Origin: Trichostrongylus colubriformis
Taxonomy: Eukaryota > Nematoda > Chromadorea > Rhabditida > Trichostrongylidae
DNA length: 64,000 nucleotides
NCBI GenBank assembly: GCA_963978905.1
Contig: OZ022256.1
Coordinates: 39,542,001-39,606,000, forward strand
Direction: 5' to 3'
The notes beneath the pieces are model-generated. The model saw only the letters and a program-made list of their open reading frames with translations. It was not told the origin of the DNA and made no database searches. Positions within the stretch are counted from its first letter, which is position 1. Each line of letters begins with the position of its first letter. The translations under genes and the position numbers were made by a program. Below, in pieces: positions 18,801-29,836 of this stretch.

Positions 18801-21800
18801 CGGTCTTGTGACGGCGATTCACAGTCGTTGTTGGTTGCAGCTATCGATCTCTGTAGGGTAATAATAGCAAAAGTTGTTAAAAATATAATAGCAATGAATA
18901 ATATCCATGTGTTACTGTAACGACAGGAACCGTACGGATGTGAGATATCTTATGCAGAAGAAATTTCGGCGCCTTGTAACCTTTCCGATATTCTGATAGT
19001 ACATTAAAGTATGTGATCAAGCTAGGTAGGACCAGTAAGAAACTCCCACCTAAATGAAAATTGGAAGACATTCTGATACTGTAGTGGGAAAATTTGTCGA
19101 TTGTTGAATAGCAAAATATGGCAGTACATATTCTCGTAAAATATGGTAACATGCAGCGCTGTTCCGAGGAAGCATACATAAAATCAAGTATAACGGTGGA
19201 CGCTCTTTGACAGAAGCGATCGTATGCACTGCTACATATCACCTCAAAAGGAGCACTCGAAACCTTTCGATGTCACACCTACCAGGAATCACCATCATCA
19301 AACTGTGGGGATTCTAAGGCACCGCATGAGCTAATGTGTAGCTAATTTGGGTGAAAGTTGTCTTGTTGTGAGTTCTTCTAACATTCCTTCTGTCCATTAG
19401 CAACGCTCCTCATTACGCAAATTTTGATCACTCGCCTCTTCGTTTTTTCATTGCCTCAGTCAAATCCCTCTTTGAGCTTTAACTTCAATTACTGATTATT
19501 CCTTGAGGTCACTGCCAAGCATATTCAAGTCATCAAATTTATTCTTTCCGTCTATGCTATCATAACATACCGCATTTAGCTGCCCCTCGTTTTTACCACA
19601 TTGCCATTCTCGTCAAATATTCGCGCTAAACTTTCTGTTACACTTCTGTCATTTTGCCTACTTTGAATAAGTTATAATTTGAGCATTCTTTGCCATCATT
19701 TATGTATTATCTGTTTTGCATGCTACCTTTCCATCACTGCACCTGAACTCTGGTATCCGCTAACATCCAAACCATTTTTGCCACCGCTCAATATTTACAA
19801 AACATTTACAGGCAGTTCTGTACTAGTCAGATGCACCTATGGATAGACAACTTTTGACAGCTGCTCGAGCCTAACATTATTGTGTTAAATAGGAGTTCAG
19901 AAAGTTTTTCGTCTCTCTATTTCAATCTGCTCATAAGGGAAATATCTCGAAATTTGGGAGAGTGCATCTTTTTCATGAAGATTTTTGGACCGTGCTCTGA
20001 CATGATGATAATCATGACGGAATACGGTACACAGAGATAACCTTCAGAGTAGGGAGTGTCGGTGAGAAAATATGGTACTACTAGCGAGTTTCTGAAGAGA
20101 TCAAAGTTTGATGAGACGACCTTATTCTTGACCGGAAAATTCTGTACTCAGGTAGTCATCAGGTCACCTTAGCAACACTGCTATGGCATTCAGAAAAATC
20201 GAGGACGATACGGTAGCTACGTGGCACAAAATGGGGAAGAGCTACCATGCATGAAAAATGGTGAAATAAACATCCTCTGGTTTGTCCTATTAACATTCCA
20301 TAGTATTTTGTGCCGAGGAGGCATCACTTTTCCCGTAAAGCACACCATCACACCGTAATGACGCCGTATGACCGAGAACTGATGGAAAATGCACAGACAA
20401 CGTTTGCATTTATGTACAGGCAGCGGGAGTTTGAGTTTTTCCACAATGTTACCGAATAAATAATATGCACCAATCAGGGATCAGATTTTCCTTGATATGA
20501 AATTCGAGAGAAAGTTTAATGAAAAAACCCGAGAAGATCACTCAAGTGTAAGCCTTACCGCGAGATGTGTGCTGCCCTGAACTGGATGTATTGAAGTGGG
20601 CACGATCGGGTAAAGGTGTCCGTGCTGTGGTTGTTGAAAGCCGCATGGTGTGGGCAGTACGGCTACGCTTGGCTCAAAGTACTCCTTATCGTCGTAGGAA
20701 TATGAGGTGGCCAAATAAGAGGTGTCCATTTGGCGACGCTAGCAAGTGTAAGCCCGGATTGGTCAGTCTGCTCAATGGACCTCGGGGGACAGTCGAAGGG
20801 TGGTGATTCTGCTGCTCCTCTATGTCTATGTTTTTGTCGTTATGTATACGATGTGATGCGTTCCGTTCACTCACTATACGTATAGGAAGCGATCCAGTGT
20901 GTCAAGTCCGACAACGAAGCGCCGCGATCATGATCGGCGCCGTCGGCGTTGTCCGTTCGGAAAGGTGCGCGTAGACTTGTCTGCGGTTTGCTGCACGTCT
21001 GGACACCTGGCGAAGACCCTTCGTTTGGCAAGCTAAACTGGAAAACATTTTTGTATTTGCGAGGCAGGAAGCATCCTTATTCAGCAAGGAATAGAAGAGC
21101 CCGCTTGAGAATAACTGCAACTGTGCAAAGAAAGAGACTCATAGTGAGGATGTAACATTTTAGAAGAACTCGTGGATGATCATCGGCAAATAACAGAGAT
21201 TTGTGACCCAGTAGATTTACCCCGGCATTCGTCTCTATACGCTCACGACATAAAACTGAAGGTTCATCTAAGTCTTATGCAAAGTCCGACATGCATACGT
21301 CCAGCATTACTTTTCTGTAAAATCCAAGCAAGTCAGTGAATTTACTCGTGTATCGTGATGCTTGCAGTTTTTTCCCGCTTTGCACCCTAATTGCATGAGG
21401 ATTTCGTGCTTTGGAGAAACTGTTTTTGCAATTAGCGTCGCGTAAAACTTCGTGATGCTTATGTATGAAAAAAATACAAAGGAAATGCATCACCACTCCA
21501 GAGCATTGCTGTCAGACAAATTTAATGCGAATAGGGTGGGCAGTGATGAGTAAGAGACAGAAGATGGCTCATCAAACATTGGTTACTTAACAATTGGAAG
21601 GAGGGCACAACGACTGAGTAAGTCAACGTGAGAGACATTTGACATTTATAGTAATGTCATAGACAACGTCTTGGAAATTGAACTAACCGCAGCTGAGTTA
21701 GAACGCATGTGAGTCAGTAGGTCTCGGATTTGCATGAAGACTTCTTCAGTGAATAGATCGGATTACTTTTGTTACTAGGACTATACAGAAGCTAGAATGA

Positions 21801-23343
21801 GAATTTCCATTTCTATAAAGTGCACAATGCTGAAGGAATCACCAACGGTGGGATGGTAGAGCTCGTGTTTTAAGAGATGCCATATTTACTTCTGTCATAG
21901 TGGTAGCTTGAGTCTCAGCAATGACAAGTCTTTAAGCAGCTAAAACCTACCGTACTTCACTCAAAAACTCAAATTCCTCCCAAAAACGTGTTTCGGCGCT
22001 ATAAAAATGGTAGCGGTCGGGCACCCGTTTTGGTGGATGGACCCGTTGGAATCAAGAATCGAACTGCATCAGAGACTATGGAGCTGTAGGAATTTCGAAA
22101 TCAGCTCGATGCCAAGAAATCGATCAAGTGACCTCATTGAATAAGTTATAGAGCAGTGGGCCAACACTGCTGTAAGGAACGGTGACGCTCAACGTGCGCC
22201 TTTGACTATGCGAGTTTGATAGAATTAACCTTGTGAGATGTTGCCAATGCCGTTCGCGTCGCCTGTTACAATCGTACGACGTTTCACGCTTTCGCGAACA
22301 CACCGTTTAAGGCCACTAGACTGAGTGTGAACTACAAGTTGCATAAGGAAAATTACTCGTTGAAAGACATCGGGAGATTTCATTTGCTTCATTGGGCATT
22401 CGCATATCTCTGTAGTAAGCCGTAAATGCGAAGTTCACGTTCTCTATCACCTTCGTGAGCAAACGTTTTCGGAGTGAAGGTGCGATTTCGTGTGGCAACC
22501 GCCTTTCTTTCTTTTGGCTCTTCCCGGGCTACATATTTCGTAGCACTCAGCTCTTAATGAGCTATTTGAGAGTTATGGGTTTTACGTCCAGCGACGCTCA
22601 CGGTTCACCGCTTTGAAATTTATTATATTGGTCAAGTGTTAGCCGTGATAAACATCGATTTTATTTTTTTTGAGCTCACCAGCTCATAATTCCGTGGGAC
22701 AAAAGGGCAGAGAATAGCAAATTTTCAGAGTCGTGTGCGAAAATGTTGTCCCCGGTTTTTCTTATATGATTATACTCTTGCTCCACATAACCACCCTCGA
22801 CGGTGAACATCGGTTGGAATCTCATCAACAATGGTGGAGGCCATGTATCCTCTTTCGACGTTCAATATGTGTTCGCCGCCTACAGATGAAGAATTTCAAA
22901 TGTGCGTCTTAGACAGGGCATTGATTTTTTTCTTGGTGGAGTGATTGGAGTGATTTATTTATTAAGGTAACCGAATCTGATTGAAGAAGCTCTCACTTCA
23001 CTCTCTACTGCTATCGTTCCATAGCCATGAGGTTTGTTTGCATGTGTATTTGCTGACTGGTGTGTAGGTGTTCTATCCATAGTTGTAAAAGGGCATTGCA
23101 CCACAGCACCACAATGTCGAAAAATAAACGGCGTTCGAGGGGGATTCACTCACATGAATGGAGCAGAGCTTGTGGCCACGAGCAACGTTGCTAGCAAAGC
23201 ATGTTGCATCCGGCTGTGTTCACGCCCTCAACCGTCGTTACCTGGAAAACAGTACTTATGCATTTTGTCACTTATTCATGCTACACGTATGGCCTGGAAC
23301 AGGGTAGTGATATCTTCTCATTGAAAATCTGATGATCAATGTA
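15861..23343. other. Long stretch without recognisable genes or transposons
   Basis: About 7.5 kb in which I recognise no domain, RNA gene or transposon end. Three segments have some coding character and are listed separately or as findings: an exon-like block at 16852-16940, and minus-strand frames at 18252-18560 and 18877-19242. AT-rich DNA dominates from 18.0 to 20.0 kb, with a short (ATTT)n run near 18032-18046. Confidence 0.4.
16852..16940 (+). CDS. Candidate orphan exon (unknown protein)
   Basis: After a possible splice acceptor (ATTCGTAG, ending at 16851) comes a frame that reads YPDDTFKNQQMRRSQLALIA and on to about GH. Of the roughly 28 codons, about 25 end in G or C, in a neighbourhood that is AT-rich. 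That codon pattern is typical of real nematode exons. The frame stays open to 17087, but the GC bias stops near 16940. No good donor or partner exon is visible, and I do not recognise the protein. It may be a gene relic or an exon of a gene with very long introns. Confidence 0.3.
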
Positions 23344-23604
23344 CAGGGTGGCTCCTAATTATTTGCTCGTGGCTTGGCGTAATCTATGTATAACTAATAA
23401 CTTCAACAAAAAACAACGCTTGTACAATCTGATACAACTTCTATGTAGAGCAATGCCTAGTAATCATTCACCCAAGGAGATGTTCGAAATGAGCTCCTTT
23501 TGCCACAATACAGGCCTTCAGTCTCTTCCCCATTCTCACCGTGCGACATCACTGTGGGCCGCAGGAAGGTGACGTCGATATCGTCCCACGCCTTCCGATC
23601 AGCC

Positions 23605-23759
23605 CTTCATTAAAATGAGATATGCAAATATCCATGACATTGCCAGAAGTGTAGCGAATCAAATGTGCTTATTCTGTGAGAAAAGATGCAGTTTGAGCCA
23701 AGTTATGATCTCTCGAACTTGAAAGCGATAAACCAGCCAAAACGCTCCTTACAACCTAA
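23605..23759 (+). mobile_element. Solo 3' end of a mariner
   Basis: This matches the last 150 bases of the mariner at 54114-55010, sharing GTGAGAAAAGATGCA and AAGTTATGATCTC. It ends ACGCTCCTTACAACCTAA followed by TA. No left end or coding part accompanies it. It lies between the inverted left arm and the transposase of the maT-like element, so it entered that element or was joined during a rearrangement. Confidence 0.8.
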
Positions 23760-23789
23760 TAAAATCTTGTTCCTTGGGAAGATAACACT

Positions 23790-24120
23790 CAAAGGCTCCC
23801 CTGAGAAAATTTTGGCAGTGGTCAATGCTTGCTCCAACAGGACTGGACACCTGCTCATTTTGCGAGATCCACACTGGCATCCTGCGAGAGTCACTTCCCT
23901 GGCTACTGGACAAAGGACTTCTGGCCACCTAACTCGCCTGATCTGAATCCGATGGATTTCGCTGTGTGGGGCTACTCGCAGCAGAAGGTCTCCTCGAAAA
24001 GGTACCAAAGTTTGAACGCTCGCTAAGCTCCACTTCAGAGGCAGTGGGACGATATCGACGTCACCTTCCTGCGGCCCACGGTGATGTCGGTAGAGGAGAG
24101 ACTGAAGGCCTGTAATACTG
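23790..24120 (+). pseudogene. maT-type transposase C-terminal part
   Basis: Plus-strand translation gives LQQDWTPAHFA with the second catalytic aspartate (about 23838), and WPPNSPDLNPMDFAVWGY with the third (about 23950). There are 37 residues between the two aspartates by my count, the spacing that defines the maT (DD37D) group of the Tc1/mariner superfamily. A further block, QWDDIDVTFLRPTV followed by RLKACN, closes the protein near 24110. There is a stop after SLNAR (24026) and another before NFGSGQ. The N-terminal DNA-binding part is absent. Confidence 0.84.
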
Positions 24121-24259
24121 CGAGCTCATTTCGAACATCTCCCCGAGTGATTCCCCCCTGAGTACATGATTATCATGCACTGCTCTATATAGAAGATGTA
24201 TCAGATTGTGTAACCGTTGTTTTTTGTTGAAGTTATCGGTAATAATCTATGCGCAAATA

Positions 24260-25637
24260 TTGGGTTGAGGAATAAGTCCCCGCGGTTTTCTTCAACCCCG
24301 TTTTTTACAATGTTTCCTTCATCTTTTGATAAAGTTTATACATGTTTTCGATAGAGCTTTTCTTGCTATACAAAATACCACTATCTGTTTTTCGATTCTT
24401 CCGAATACCCAATATTTATGAGGTTTGGAAATGAAGTGAGCTGAAGGCAAAAAGTTGGCACTTGCGCACCTCATTTTTCTCGCCTATCATCAAGATCAAA
24501 AAATGTTTGTGTATATGTTTTGATAGAGCTTTTCCAGCTCTACAGAATAACACTACCTATTATTGAAATCGCTCACCTTTTTGCTATTTTCAAGACTCAC
24601 AAATGCAGTACTCGCAAAAGTGTGCACTTTAGTTACCTTCTCTTCCTCGCCTACAATCGAAGTTAGAGAGGGCGTGCATATACGCATTCGATAGAGCTTT
24701 CTTTGCTCTACAAGAAAATACCATTCTTCTTCTGCATCCTCTCATATTTTAGCATTTAGGAACAAGTTTTTGCCTGTTTTTCAATTCAATATTGCGTAAT
24801 GAAAATAAACTTTTTTGGCAGAGTGTTTTACACCATTCGATAGAGCTCTGTTCGCTCTATAAGATAGTGTTTTCAGTTTTTGTTTGAATCAAATTTTATC
24901 ATTTTTTAGACCATTTAAAAGTCGACGAAATCGAGCATTTTCGGCACCATGTGATGAAAATGCTCGATTTAAGTCGACTTTTGAATGGTCTAAAAAATGA
25001 GAAAAATTAATTTAGACAAAAATCGTAAACACTATCTTGTAGAGCGAAAAGAGCTCTATCGCATGGTGTAAAACACTTTGCCAAAAAGATTTAGTTGCTT
25101 TATGCGATTTTGAATTGAAAAACAGGTGGAGGCTTGTTCCTATATGCTAAAATATGAGAGGATACAAGAGAAGAATGGTATTATCTTGTAGAGCAAAGAA
25201 AGTTCTATCGAATGCGTATATGCACGTCCTCTCTAACTTCGATTGTAGGCGAGGAAGAGAAGGTAACTAAAGTGCACACTTTTGCGAGTACTGCATTTGT
25301 GAGTCTTGAAATAGCAAAAAGTTGAGCAATTTAAGTAAAAGGTAGTGTCATTCTGTAGAGCTGGAAAAGCTCTATCAAAACATATACACAAACATTTTTT
25401 GATCTTGATGATAGGCGAGAAAATGAGGTGCGCAAGTGCCAGTTTTTTGCCTTCAGCTCACTTCATTTCCAAACCTCATAAATATTGGGTATTCGAAGGA
25501 ATCGAAAAACAGATAGTATTGTTTTGTAGAGCAAAAAAAGCTCTATCGAAAACATGTATAAACTTTGTCAAAAGATTAAGGAAACATCGTAAGAAACGGG
25601 GTTGAAAAAAACCGCGGGGACTTATTCCTCAACCCAA
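24260..25637. mobile_element. Giant fold-back element with 683-bp arms and TA target
   Basis: The left arm 24260-24942 and right arm 24956-25637 are inverted copies, over 90 percent alike by eye along the whole length, around a 13-base spacer GGCACCATGTGAT. The ends read TTGGGTTGAGGAATAAGTCC. TA is duplicated at 24258-24259 and 25638-25639, and removing the element plus one TA restores the host terminal repeat exactly (GCAAATAATTAGGAG). Each arm holds four evenly spaced copies of a small dyad, with AGAGC and GCTCT around a 6-7 base middle. There is no coding capacity. The TA target suggests mobilisation by a Tc1/mariner-type enzyme. Confidence 0.93.
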
Positions 25638-25657
25638 TAATTAGGAGCCACCCTGTA

Positions 25658-25994
25658 GAGATACATAGGGAGCAAACCCGCACACATAAGCAAATTTTCG
25701 CCAGTATTTTGGACGTTATTAAGGTGTTACAATTTGAGGCTAAGTGTCATGTCATTACGTGACGACTCGCCTTCAAATTAAGATCCAGATTATTCACATT
25801 GAGTCTTCTATAGCGCGCGCGTGTCTGCACGCACATAGATGTGTATCCATTAAACCCATATGAACGGGAGGGAGTCGTATCTGGTTCCCGTGGAGGGGGA
25901 GGAAGAGTAGGAGGGGGAGGGGTGATCTACTGAAGCGGCTACTTTCCTTGATAGTTGAGAGTGTCCCGATGACGATCCTCATTCACCAATAATA
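25658..25994. other. Unannotated spacer
   Basis: About 340 bases between two transposons hold a purine-rich G-tract region near 25865-25925 and no recognisable gene. Confidence 0.4.
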
Positions 25995-26894
25995 TTAAGT
26001 TGGTGAAAAAGTCCTGGGACACCAATTTCAAAAAAAAGTTAGTACTTGTAAAAAAAATCCGTGGGTCGATCGCCCTTATAGATCAATAGCCACACGATCG
26101 TAGATAACACTGAACTAACGATCAATTTTGCCGAGGTCTATATGTATAAGCAGTATCGATCGAGTTGAAGAGCACTAATGACCGGTCATCGAGGATGAGC
26201 ATCGCTCAGTCTCTCCTCATTCGATTCTGGATCAAGGACTTCCTGGAAGGGTCGTTGAAGGGGATGAATCCTGAGTCTTTTAAGCGAATCATAACAGGAA
26301 AGCTCAGTGGCTCCCCCGAGGAGAACCGGCTCCGACTCAATCGAATCGACACCCATCAAAAAAGGTGATACTGTGCTGTTGGTGGGACTCACAAGAAATG
26401 CTCTACCACGAATTTTTCGAAAGTGGTACCACAGTAACCGCAAGCATCTACTCTAATCAGCCGCAGAAGTTGAGCGAGGCAATGCAAAAAAGCGGCCACG
26501 AAGGAACAAAGTTTACTTTCTTCATGACAACGCACGCCCTCATGTTGCAAGATGTCTCGTGAGAAGTTGGAGAAGATTGGATGGGAAGTATTGCCTCACC
26601 CTCCATATTGGTACGACCTTGCCCCTTCCAATTATAACCTATTTAGGAACCTCAAACAAAATCTCAGAGATAAGGAATTCGATGATCAAGCTCAACTTGA
26701 ATCGGAGGTGACTCGCTTATTCGGCTCACAACCAGCTTCCTTCTGGAGGAAAGGTATTCGTGATTTGCCCGAAAAATGGCAAAGTGTTATCGATGCAGAA
26801 GGTGATTACTTTGTGATTTGAAATGCGTCGAAATAAAGTTTTTAAATATTGAAAGAAAAGTTCTCAGTGTTCCAGGACTTTCTCACCAACCTAT
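25995..26894 (+). mobile_element. Mariner element with N-terminal deletion
   Basis: The left end reads TTAAGTTGGTGAAAAAGTCC, and the right end is its near-complement (GGACTTTCTCACCAACCTA). TA precedes the left end, while the right TA has decayed to TT. At about 900 bases it is some 400 shorter than a complete mariner, and the transposase N-terminal domain is missing. The family differs from those at 9.8 and 54.1 kb by its terminal repeats. Confidence 0.88.
26300..26821 (+). pseudogene. Mariner transposase C-terminal half (broken)
   Basis: In changing frames the DNA reads WLPRGEPAPTQSN, KKVILCCWWDSQEMLYHEFF (about 26365), HDNARPHVAR (about 26528) and WEVLPHPPYWYDLAPSNYNLF (about 26583-26645). 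It ends WRKGIRDLPEKWQSVIDAEG and a stop at 26819-26821. HDNARPH with the second catalytic aspartate is intact, but the third catalytic aspartate (D in LAPSD) has become asparagine and SPD has become WYD. At least two frameshifts are present, near 26360 and 26550. The product would be inactive. Confidence 0.88.
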
Positions 26895-27119
26895 TTGATA
26901 GTAGCGGTCTGTGAAATGTAGAAAATTGTAGTCAGGGTGAAGCACGGCTTGAGGAAAATCCTCGAGAAATATGACCTCCCCGAGGAGGGATCTTCCGTAG
27001 GGACCCTTTTCATCTTATCCTTGTTACACGTATACCAGTTGGGCGAGGGCACACTACTGCGCGCGTAACATCATCGATCGATCGGCATTGTTTTTTTCTA
27101 TCAATTTACCCAGTACCCA

Positions 27120-27303
27120 TTACCAAATCACGGTATGCCCACCGTGCGCGAAGCCCATGTGTGCTCTTCACTTCTTGTCCCTTGCCCTACCCATTCTCAA
27201 CCTGTCCCCACCTCCACAGGTTGTTTTTCAAAATATGCCTGATTTCGTGACAGACGGTGGGACGGAGGGAGGGACGGATAGACAGACGAAGCGTTTTATA
27301 TTG
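27120..27303 (+). repeat. GTGGGCGG-subunit repeat, tip fragment
   Basis: This is the same sequence as the minus strand of 58660-58870. It shares GCCCACCGTG, CTTCACTTCTTGTCCC, CCACAGGTTGTTTTTCA, and the terminal GATTTCGTGACAGACGG continuing to GACAGACGAAGCGTTTTATAT. Only the terminal 185 bases are present here. Confidence 0.75.
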
Positions 27304-28839
27304 TAAGGGTTCAGGGAGTTCAAACCCAAATTATCATATTTCCCACGTTCCCCTTATCTAGCTGGGGCTTCGGGGAATTCTATGTAGCCATGTCTCATGC
27401 TTAGTTATTGAGCTCTTTGTTTTCAGATAGCCAAAGAGAAGGCGGCCGAATGGGCGTAGCCAGAAGGAGAACGGTAGGGGATTCCACCAGGACGCGACCG
27501 GTGGAGCCATCGCCTACGTTTGCCGTGCTTCTCGATCCGCTGGTCTCCGTTTCGTTCTTTTGTGGTTTCTCGCTCTCATATCATTTATGTTCCTTACGAG
27601 TTTATGCCGTTACTCATGAATCGTATAATTAGCGAAGTGTTGGAATCGCGTATGAGCGATTGGGTCAGGGAACCTGATGCCAAGAGGACATCAGGTCCTT
27701 TACCGTTAGCAGCGAAGCGCGTCACTGAACCCCGCGATTCAACGTACCACGTTTCTCTAATTAGAATGGTGGCCTCAAGAGACTAGCTCGTGAGATGACC
27801 GGTATAGGCCTCTACCGGGGGAGGGGCGAGCGTAGGGATAAGACTATAGTGGGTAGCGCCAAAAGGGTGATTAACTTCTGACGCACTTTTATTCATTTCA
27901 GTCTGTGTGGCACGTTACTCTTGCATTTAATACACTTTGTGTCTGTCGGTGATATAACTCGCTATGAGGTAATTAGTAGATCCACCCGGGTGAAAGGAAT
28001 CATAAGGAATATTGTTAAGTGTTAGTCATTATGTAGGGGATGAACGAATTTGGTTATCAGTAACCAAAATAACAAAAAAGAACAAAAAAAGCTCCATCTT
28101 GGGATAATTCGTAACTTGTATTTCTGAACTTTTTTTTTCAAATTCATGTTGAAGCGATGGTTGACATTTCAAGGATGGCAGTCTTGCTCCGGATCCCATC
28201 TTTGACGATACCTTTTTTGAGGCTCCACTGCAACTCACAATATACTGCATCATGAGTGTCATGTCAATCATAGCCTTTTCTCTCCTTGACTTTCTAATTC
28301 AAATTTTGACTCGATGTCCAGTTTTGCATACTCTATCCCCGCATACGAAGAGGCGGCGACTTCATCTTTCTTTTCTTATCAATACCATGAAAGCTGATGC
28401 AACGCAGCAAACTCCGCGAATTTTTTTCCTGATACCTTTTGAGCCGTAAGCAAAACAGGGCATGTAAAGAGGATTCCTGGAAAAGGCCAAAATCCAATGA
28501 GATGACGAACGCTGATAGGGAGCGCAAATGCCATCGGTATGTAGAGCCGTTATACGCAATCAGTAGCATTCTCGTACCCATTTGTGATGTCGAGAAGATT
28601 CTGGCCTCGAACCTGTTCTCATCATAAGTCCAGCTCTCAGTCGTTTACAAAGCCTCGCTCAAAGCTCGTCTGTAGGAGATTTCTCTGCTCAATCTCTACC
28701 TTCTGTGTTGAGGACACCAGCGCTCGTCAGTCTACTCCTATCAGTCGTACTCATGGAGATCCTTCCGTGGAGTTTGACCCTATAGCTCCCATCTGCCGCC
28801 TGAACTACGAGCAGCTCGCACTCGAACCGATTAATTGCT
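27304..28839. other. Mostly unannotated; possible gene relic near 27.4-27.8 kb
   Basis: After a TTTTCAG at 27421-27427, a consensus nematode splice acceptor, the DNA is unusually GC-rich to about 27780. It has a plus-strand open frame at 27520-27786 with no recognisable domain. The remainder (27.9-28.7 kb) is AT-rich and without features. The last part, from about 28.7 kb, may be the start of the gag relic that follows. Confidence 0.35.
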
Positions 28840-29170
28840 CCTCTGCATCGGATGGCCAGGACTTAAAGCTTGGCCACGTAGATTCGAAGATGCTGTTTGC
28901 ATCATAAATCCTCCTTTACTGAAACAGCTACTAATCCTTACCTCAGTAGGGATTCTCGAAGGAGGGGCGCGCGATTTTATTGAAGACCTATCAGAAAAGG
29001 AGGAAAACTCATATCCAAAGGTGATCGACCACCTCCGCGCACATTTTGAATCGTTTCGCAGTTTGGCTAGACAACAGCTTTCAGACTGCAAGCAAGGCCC
29101 ATCTGAAGGTACGTGCTAAATAGCCGAAGGTATTGAGCACATCGCACGAAAGATAACCAAAGCACGCGCA
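28840..29170 (+). pseudogene. LTR retrotransposon gag relic (Cer/Ty3-like)
   Basis: The plus strand reads RRFEDAVCIINPPLLKQL, LEGGARDFIEDLSEKE, then VIDHLRAHFES and LARQQLSDCKQ. A stop follows at 29117. This pattern (RFED, LEG.AR..IE, Y..V..HL...F, AR..L..CKQ) is the capsid region of gag in nematode Ty3-type elements as I know them. The upstream frame changes near 28905. No protease, reverse transcriptase or LTR is visible nearby, so only this piece survives. Confidence 0.7.
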
Positions 29171-29574
29171 AAATGAGCGCTTTTTGAATAAAAATCAATA
29201 CCAGTTGTAGCATGCGCTGAGATTTCACTTGAAAACGGCTAATTCAGTCACTTTTGATGAGACCGTGGTGACGGTGACTACTTATGAAATTCTTTTTAAA
29301 GACAGCATCAGGGATAATGTGGTTATTGAAAAATCTCTGATAGAAGTTACTCACATGGAAATCCTGAACCGAAGAAGGCTATCTGTGGCGAAGTCCCGGT
29401 GAAAATGTGTGCCTCCGAGCTGTAGTAATGGCGCAAGGGATAAGAGCTGCCCCTCTGAATGATCGACACCGCCTTCAAGCGACATGATACCCGGTTGGTT
29501 GCGATGAGAGCGGCCAAAGATAGGCGGTGAGATCGAAGATATTGCAACGCGCTTTCGCAGTTTTAGTCTAAAGC
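29171..29574. other. Probable decayed continuation of gag, unannotated
   Basis: No clear frame or motif. Its position directly after the gag relic suggests retrotransposon-derived DNA, but I cannot show it. Confidence 0.3.
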
Positions 29575-29836
29575 TCACTCCAGGAAAAAGATGCTGTCGT
29601 ATTTCCAAACCTTGTGTTTACTTGGCAGCATACCAAAAGAAATTTCGTTCGGTGTATCCGCCTCTTGACGGAAAGGTCGTCCGCGTTGAGGATCAGCGAG
29701 AGAAAGGGATCTCATTCCTCAGGCTTTTGGCCATTCCCATCCGTTTTTCCCCACTGTTCTGTTACTACGCATCTCGATTTTCAGGTTCACTACTTCTTCT
29801 ACTTTTCGACCCATTACCCCTAATGCTGCCTTTGAT
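29575..29836 (-). repeat. Dispersed repeat R1, partial copy
   Basis: The minus strand matches 38056-38325 over about 260 bases. It shares GAAGAAGTAGTGAA, CGGACGACCTTTCCGTCAAG and CGACAGCATCT. The GC-rich second half of the repeat is not present here. The open frames in this segment are shadows of the repeat. Confidence 0.75.

Larger units (their letters stand above)
23344..25655 (+). mobile_element. maT-like (DD37D) transposon carrying nested insertions
   Basis: The ends CAGGGTGGCTCCTAATTATT and its complement are flanked by TA (23342-23343 and 25656-25657). A transposase relic lies at 23790-24120. The left 245 bases (23344-23590) are an inverted copy of the right part (24045-24258), including the 3' end of the transposase sequence, so the terminal repeats have grown far inward. 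A fold-back element (24260-25637) sits in the right terminal repeat, and a mariner tip lies at about 23605-23759. Without the fold-back the element is about 0.93 kb, too short for a full transposase. Confidence 0.86.
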
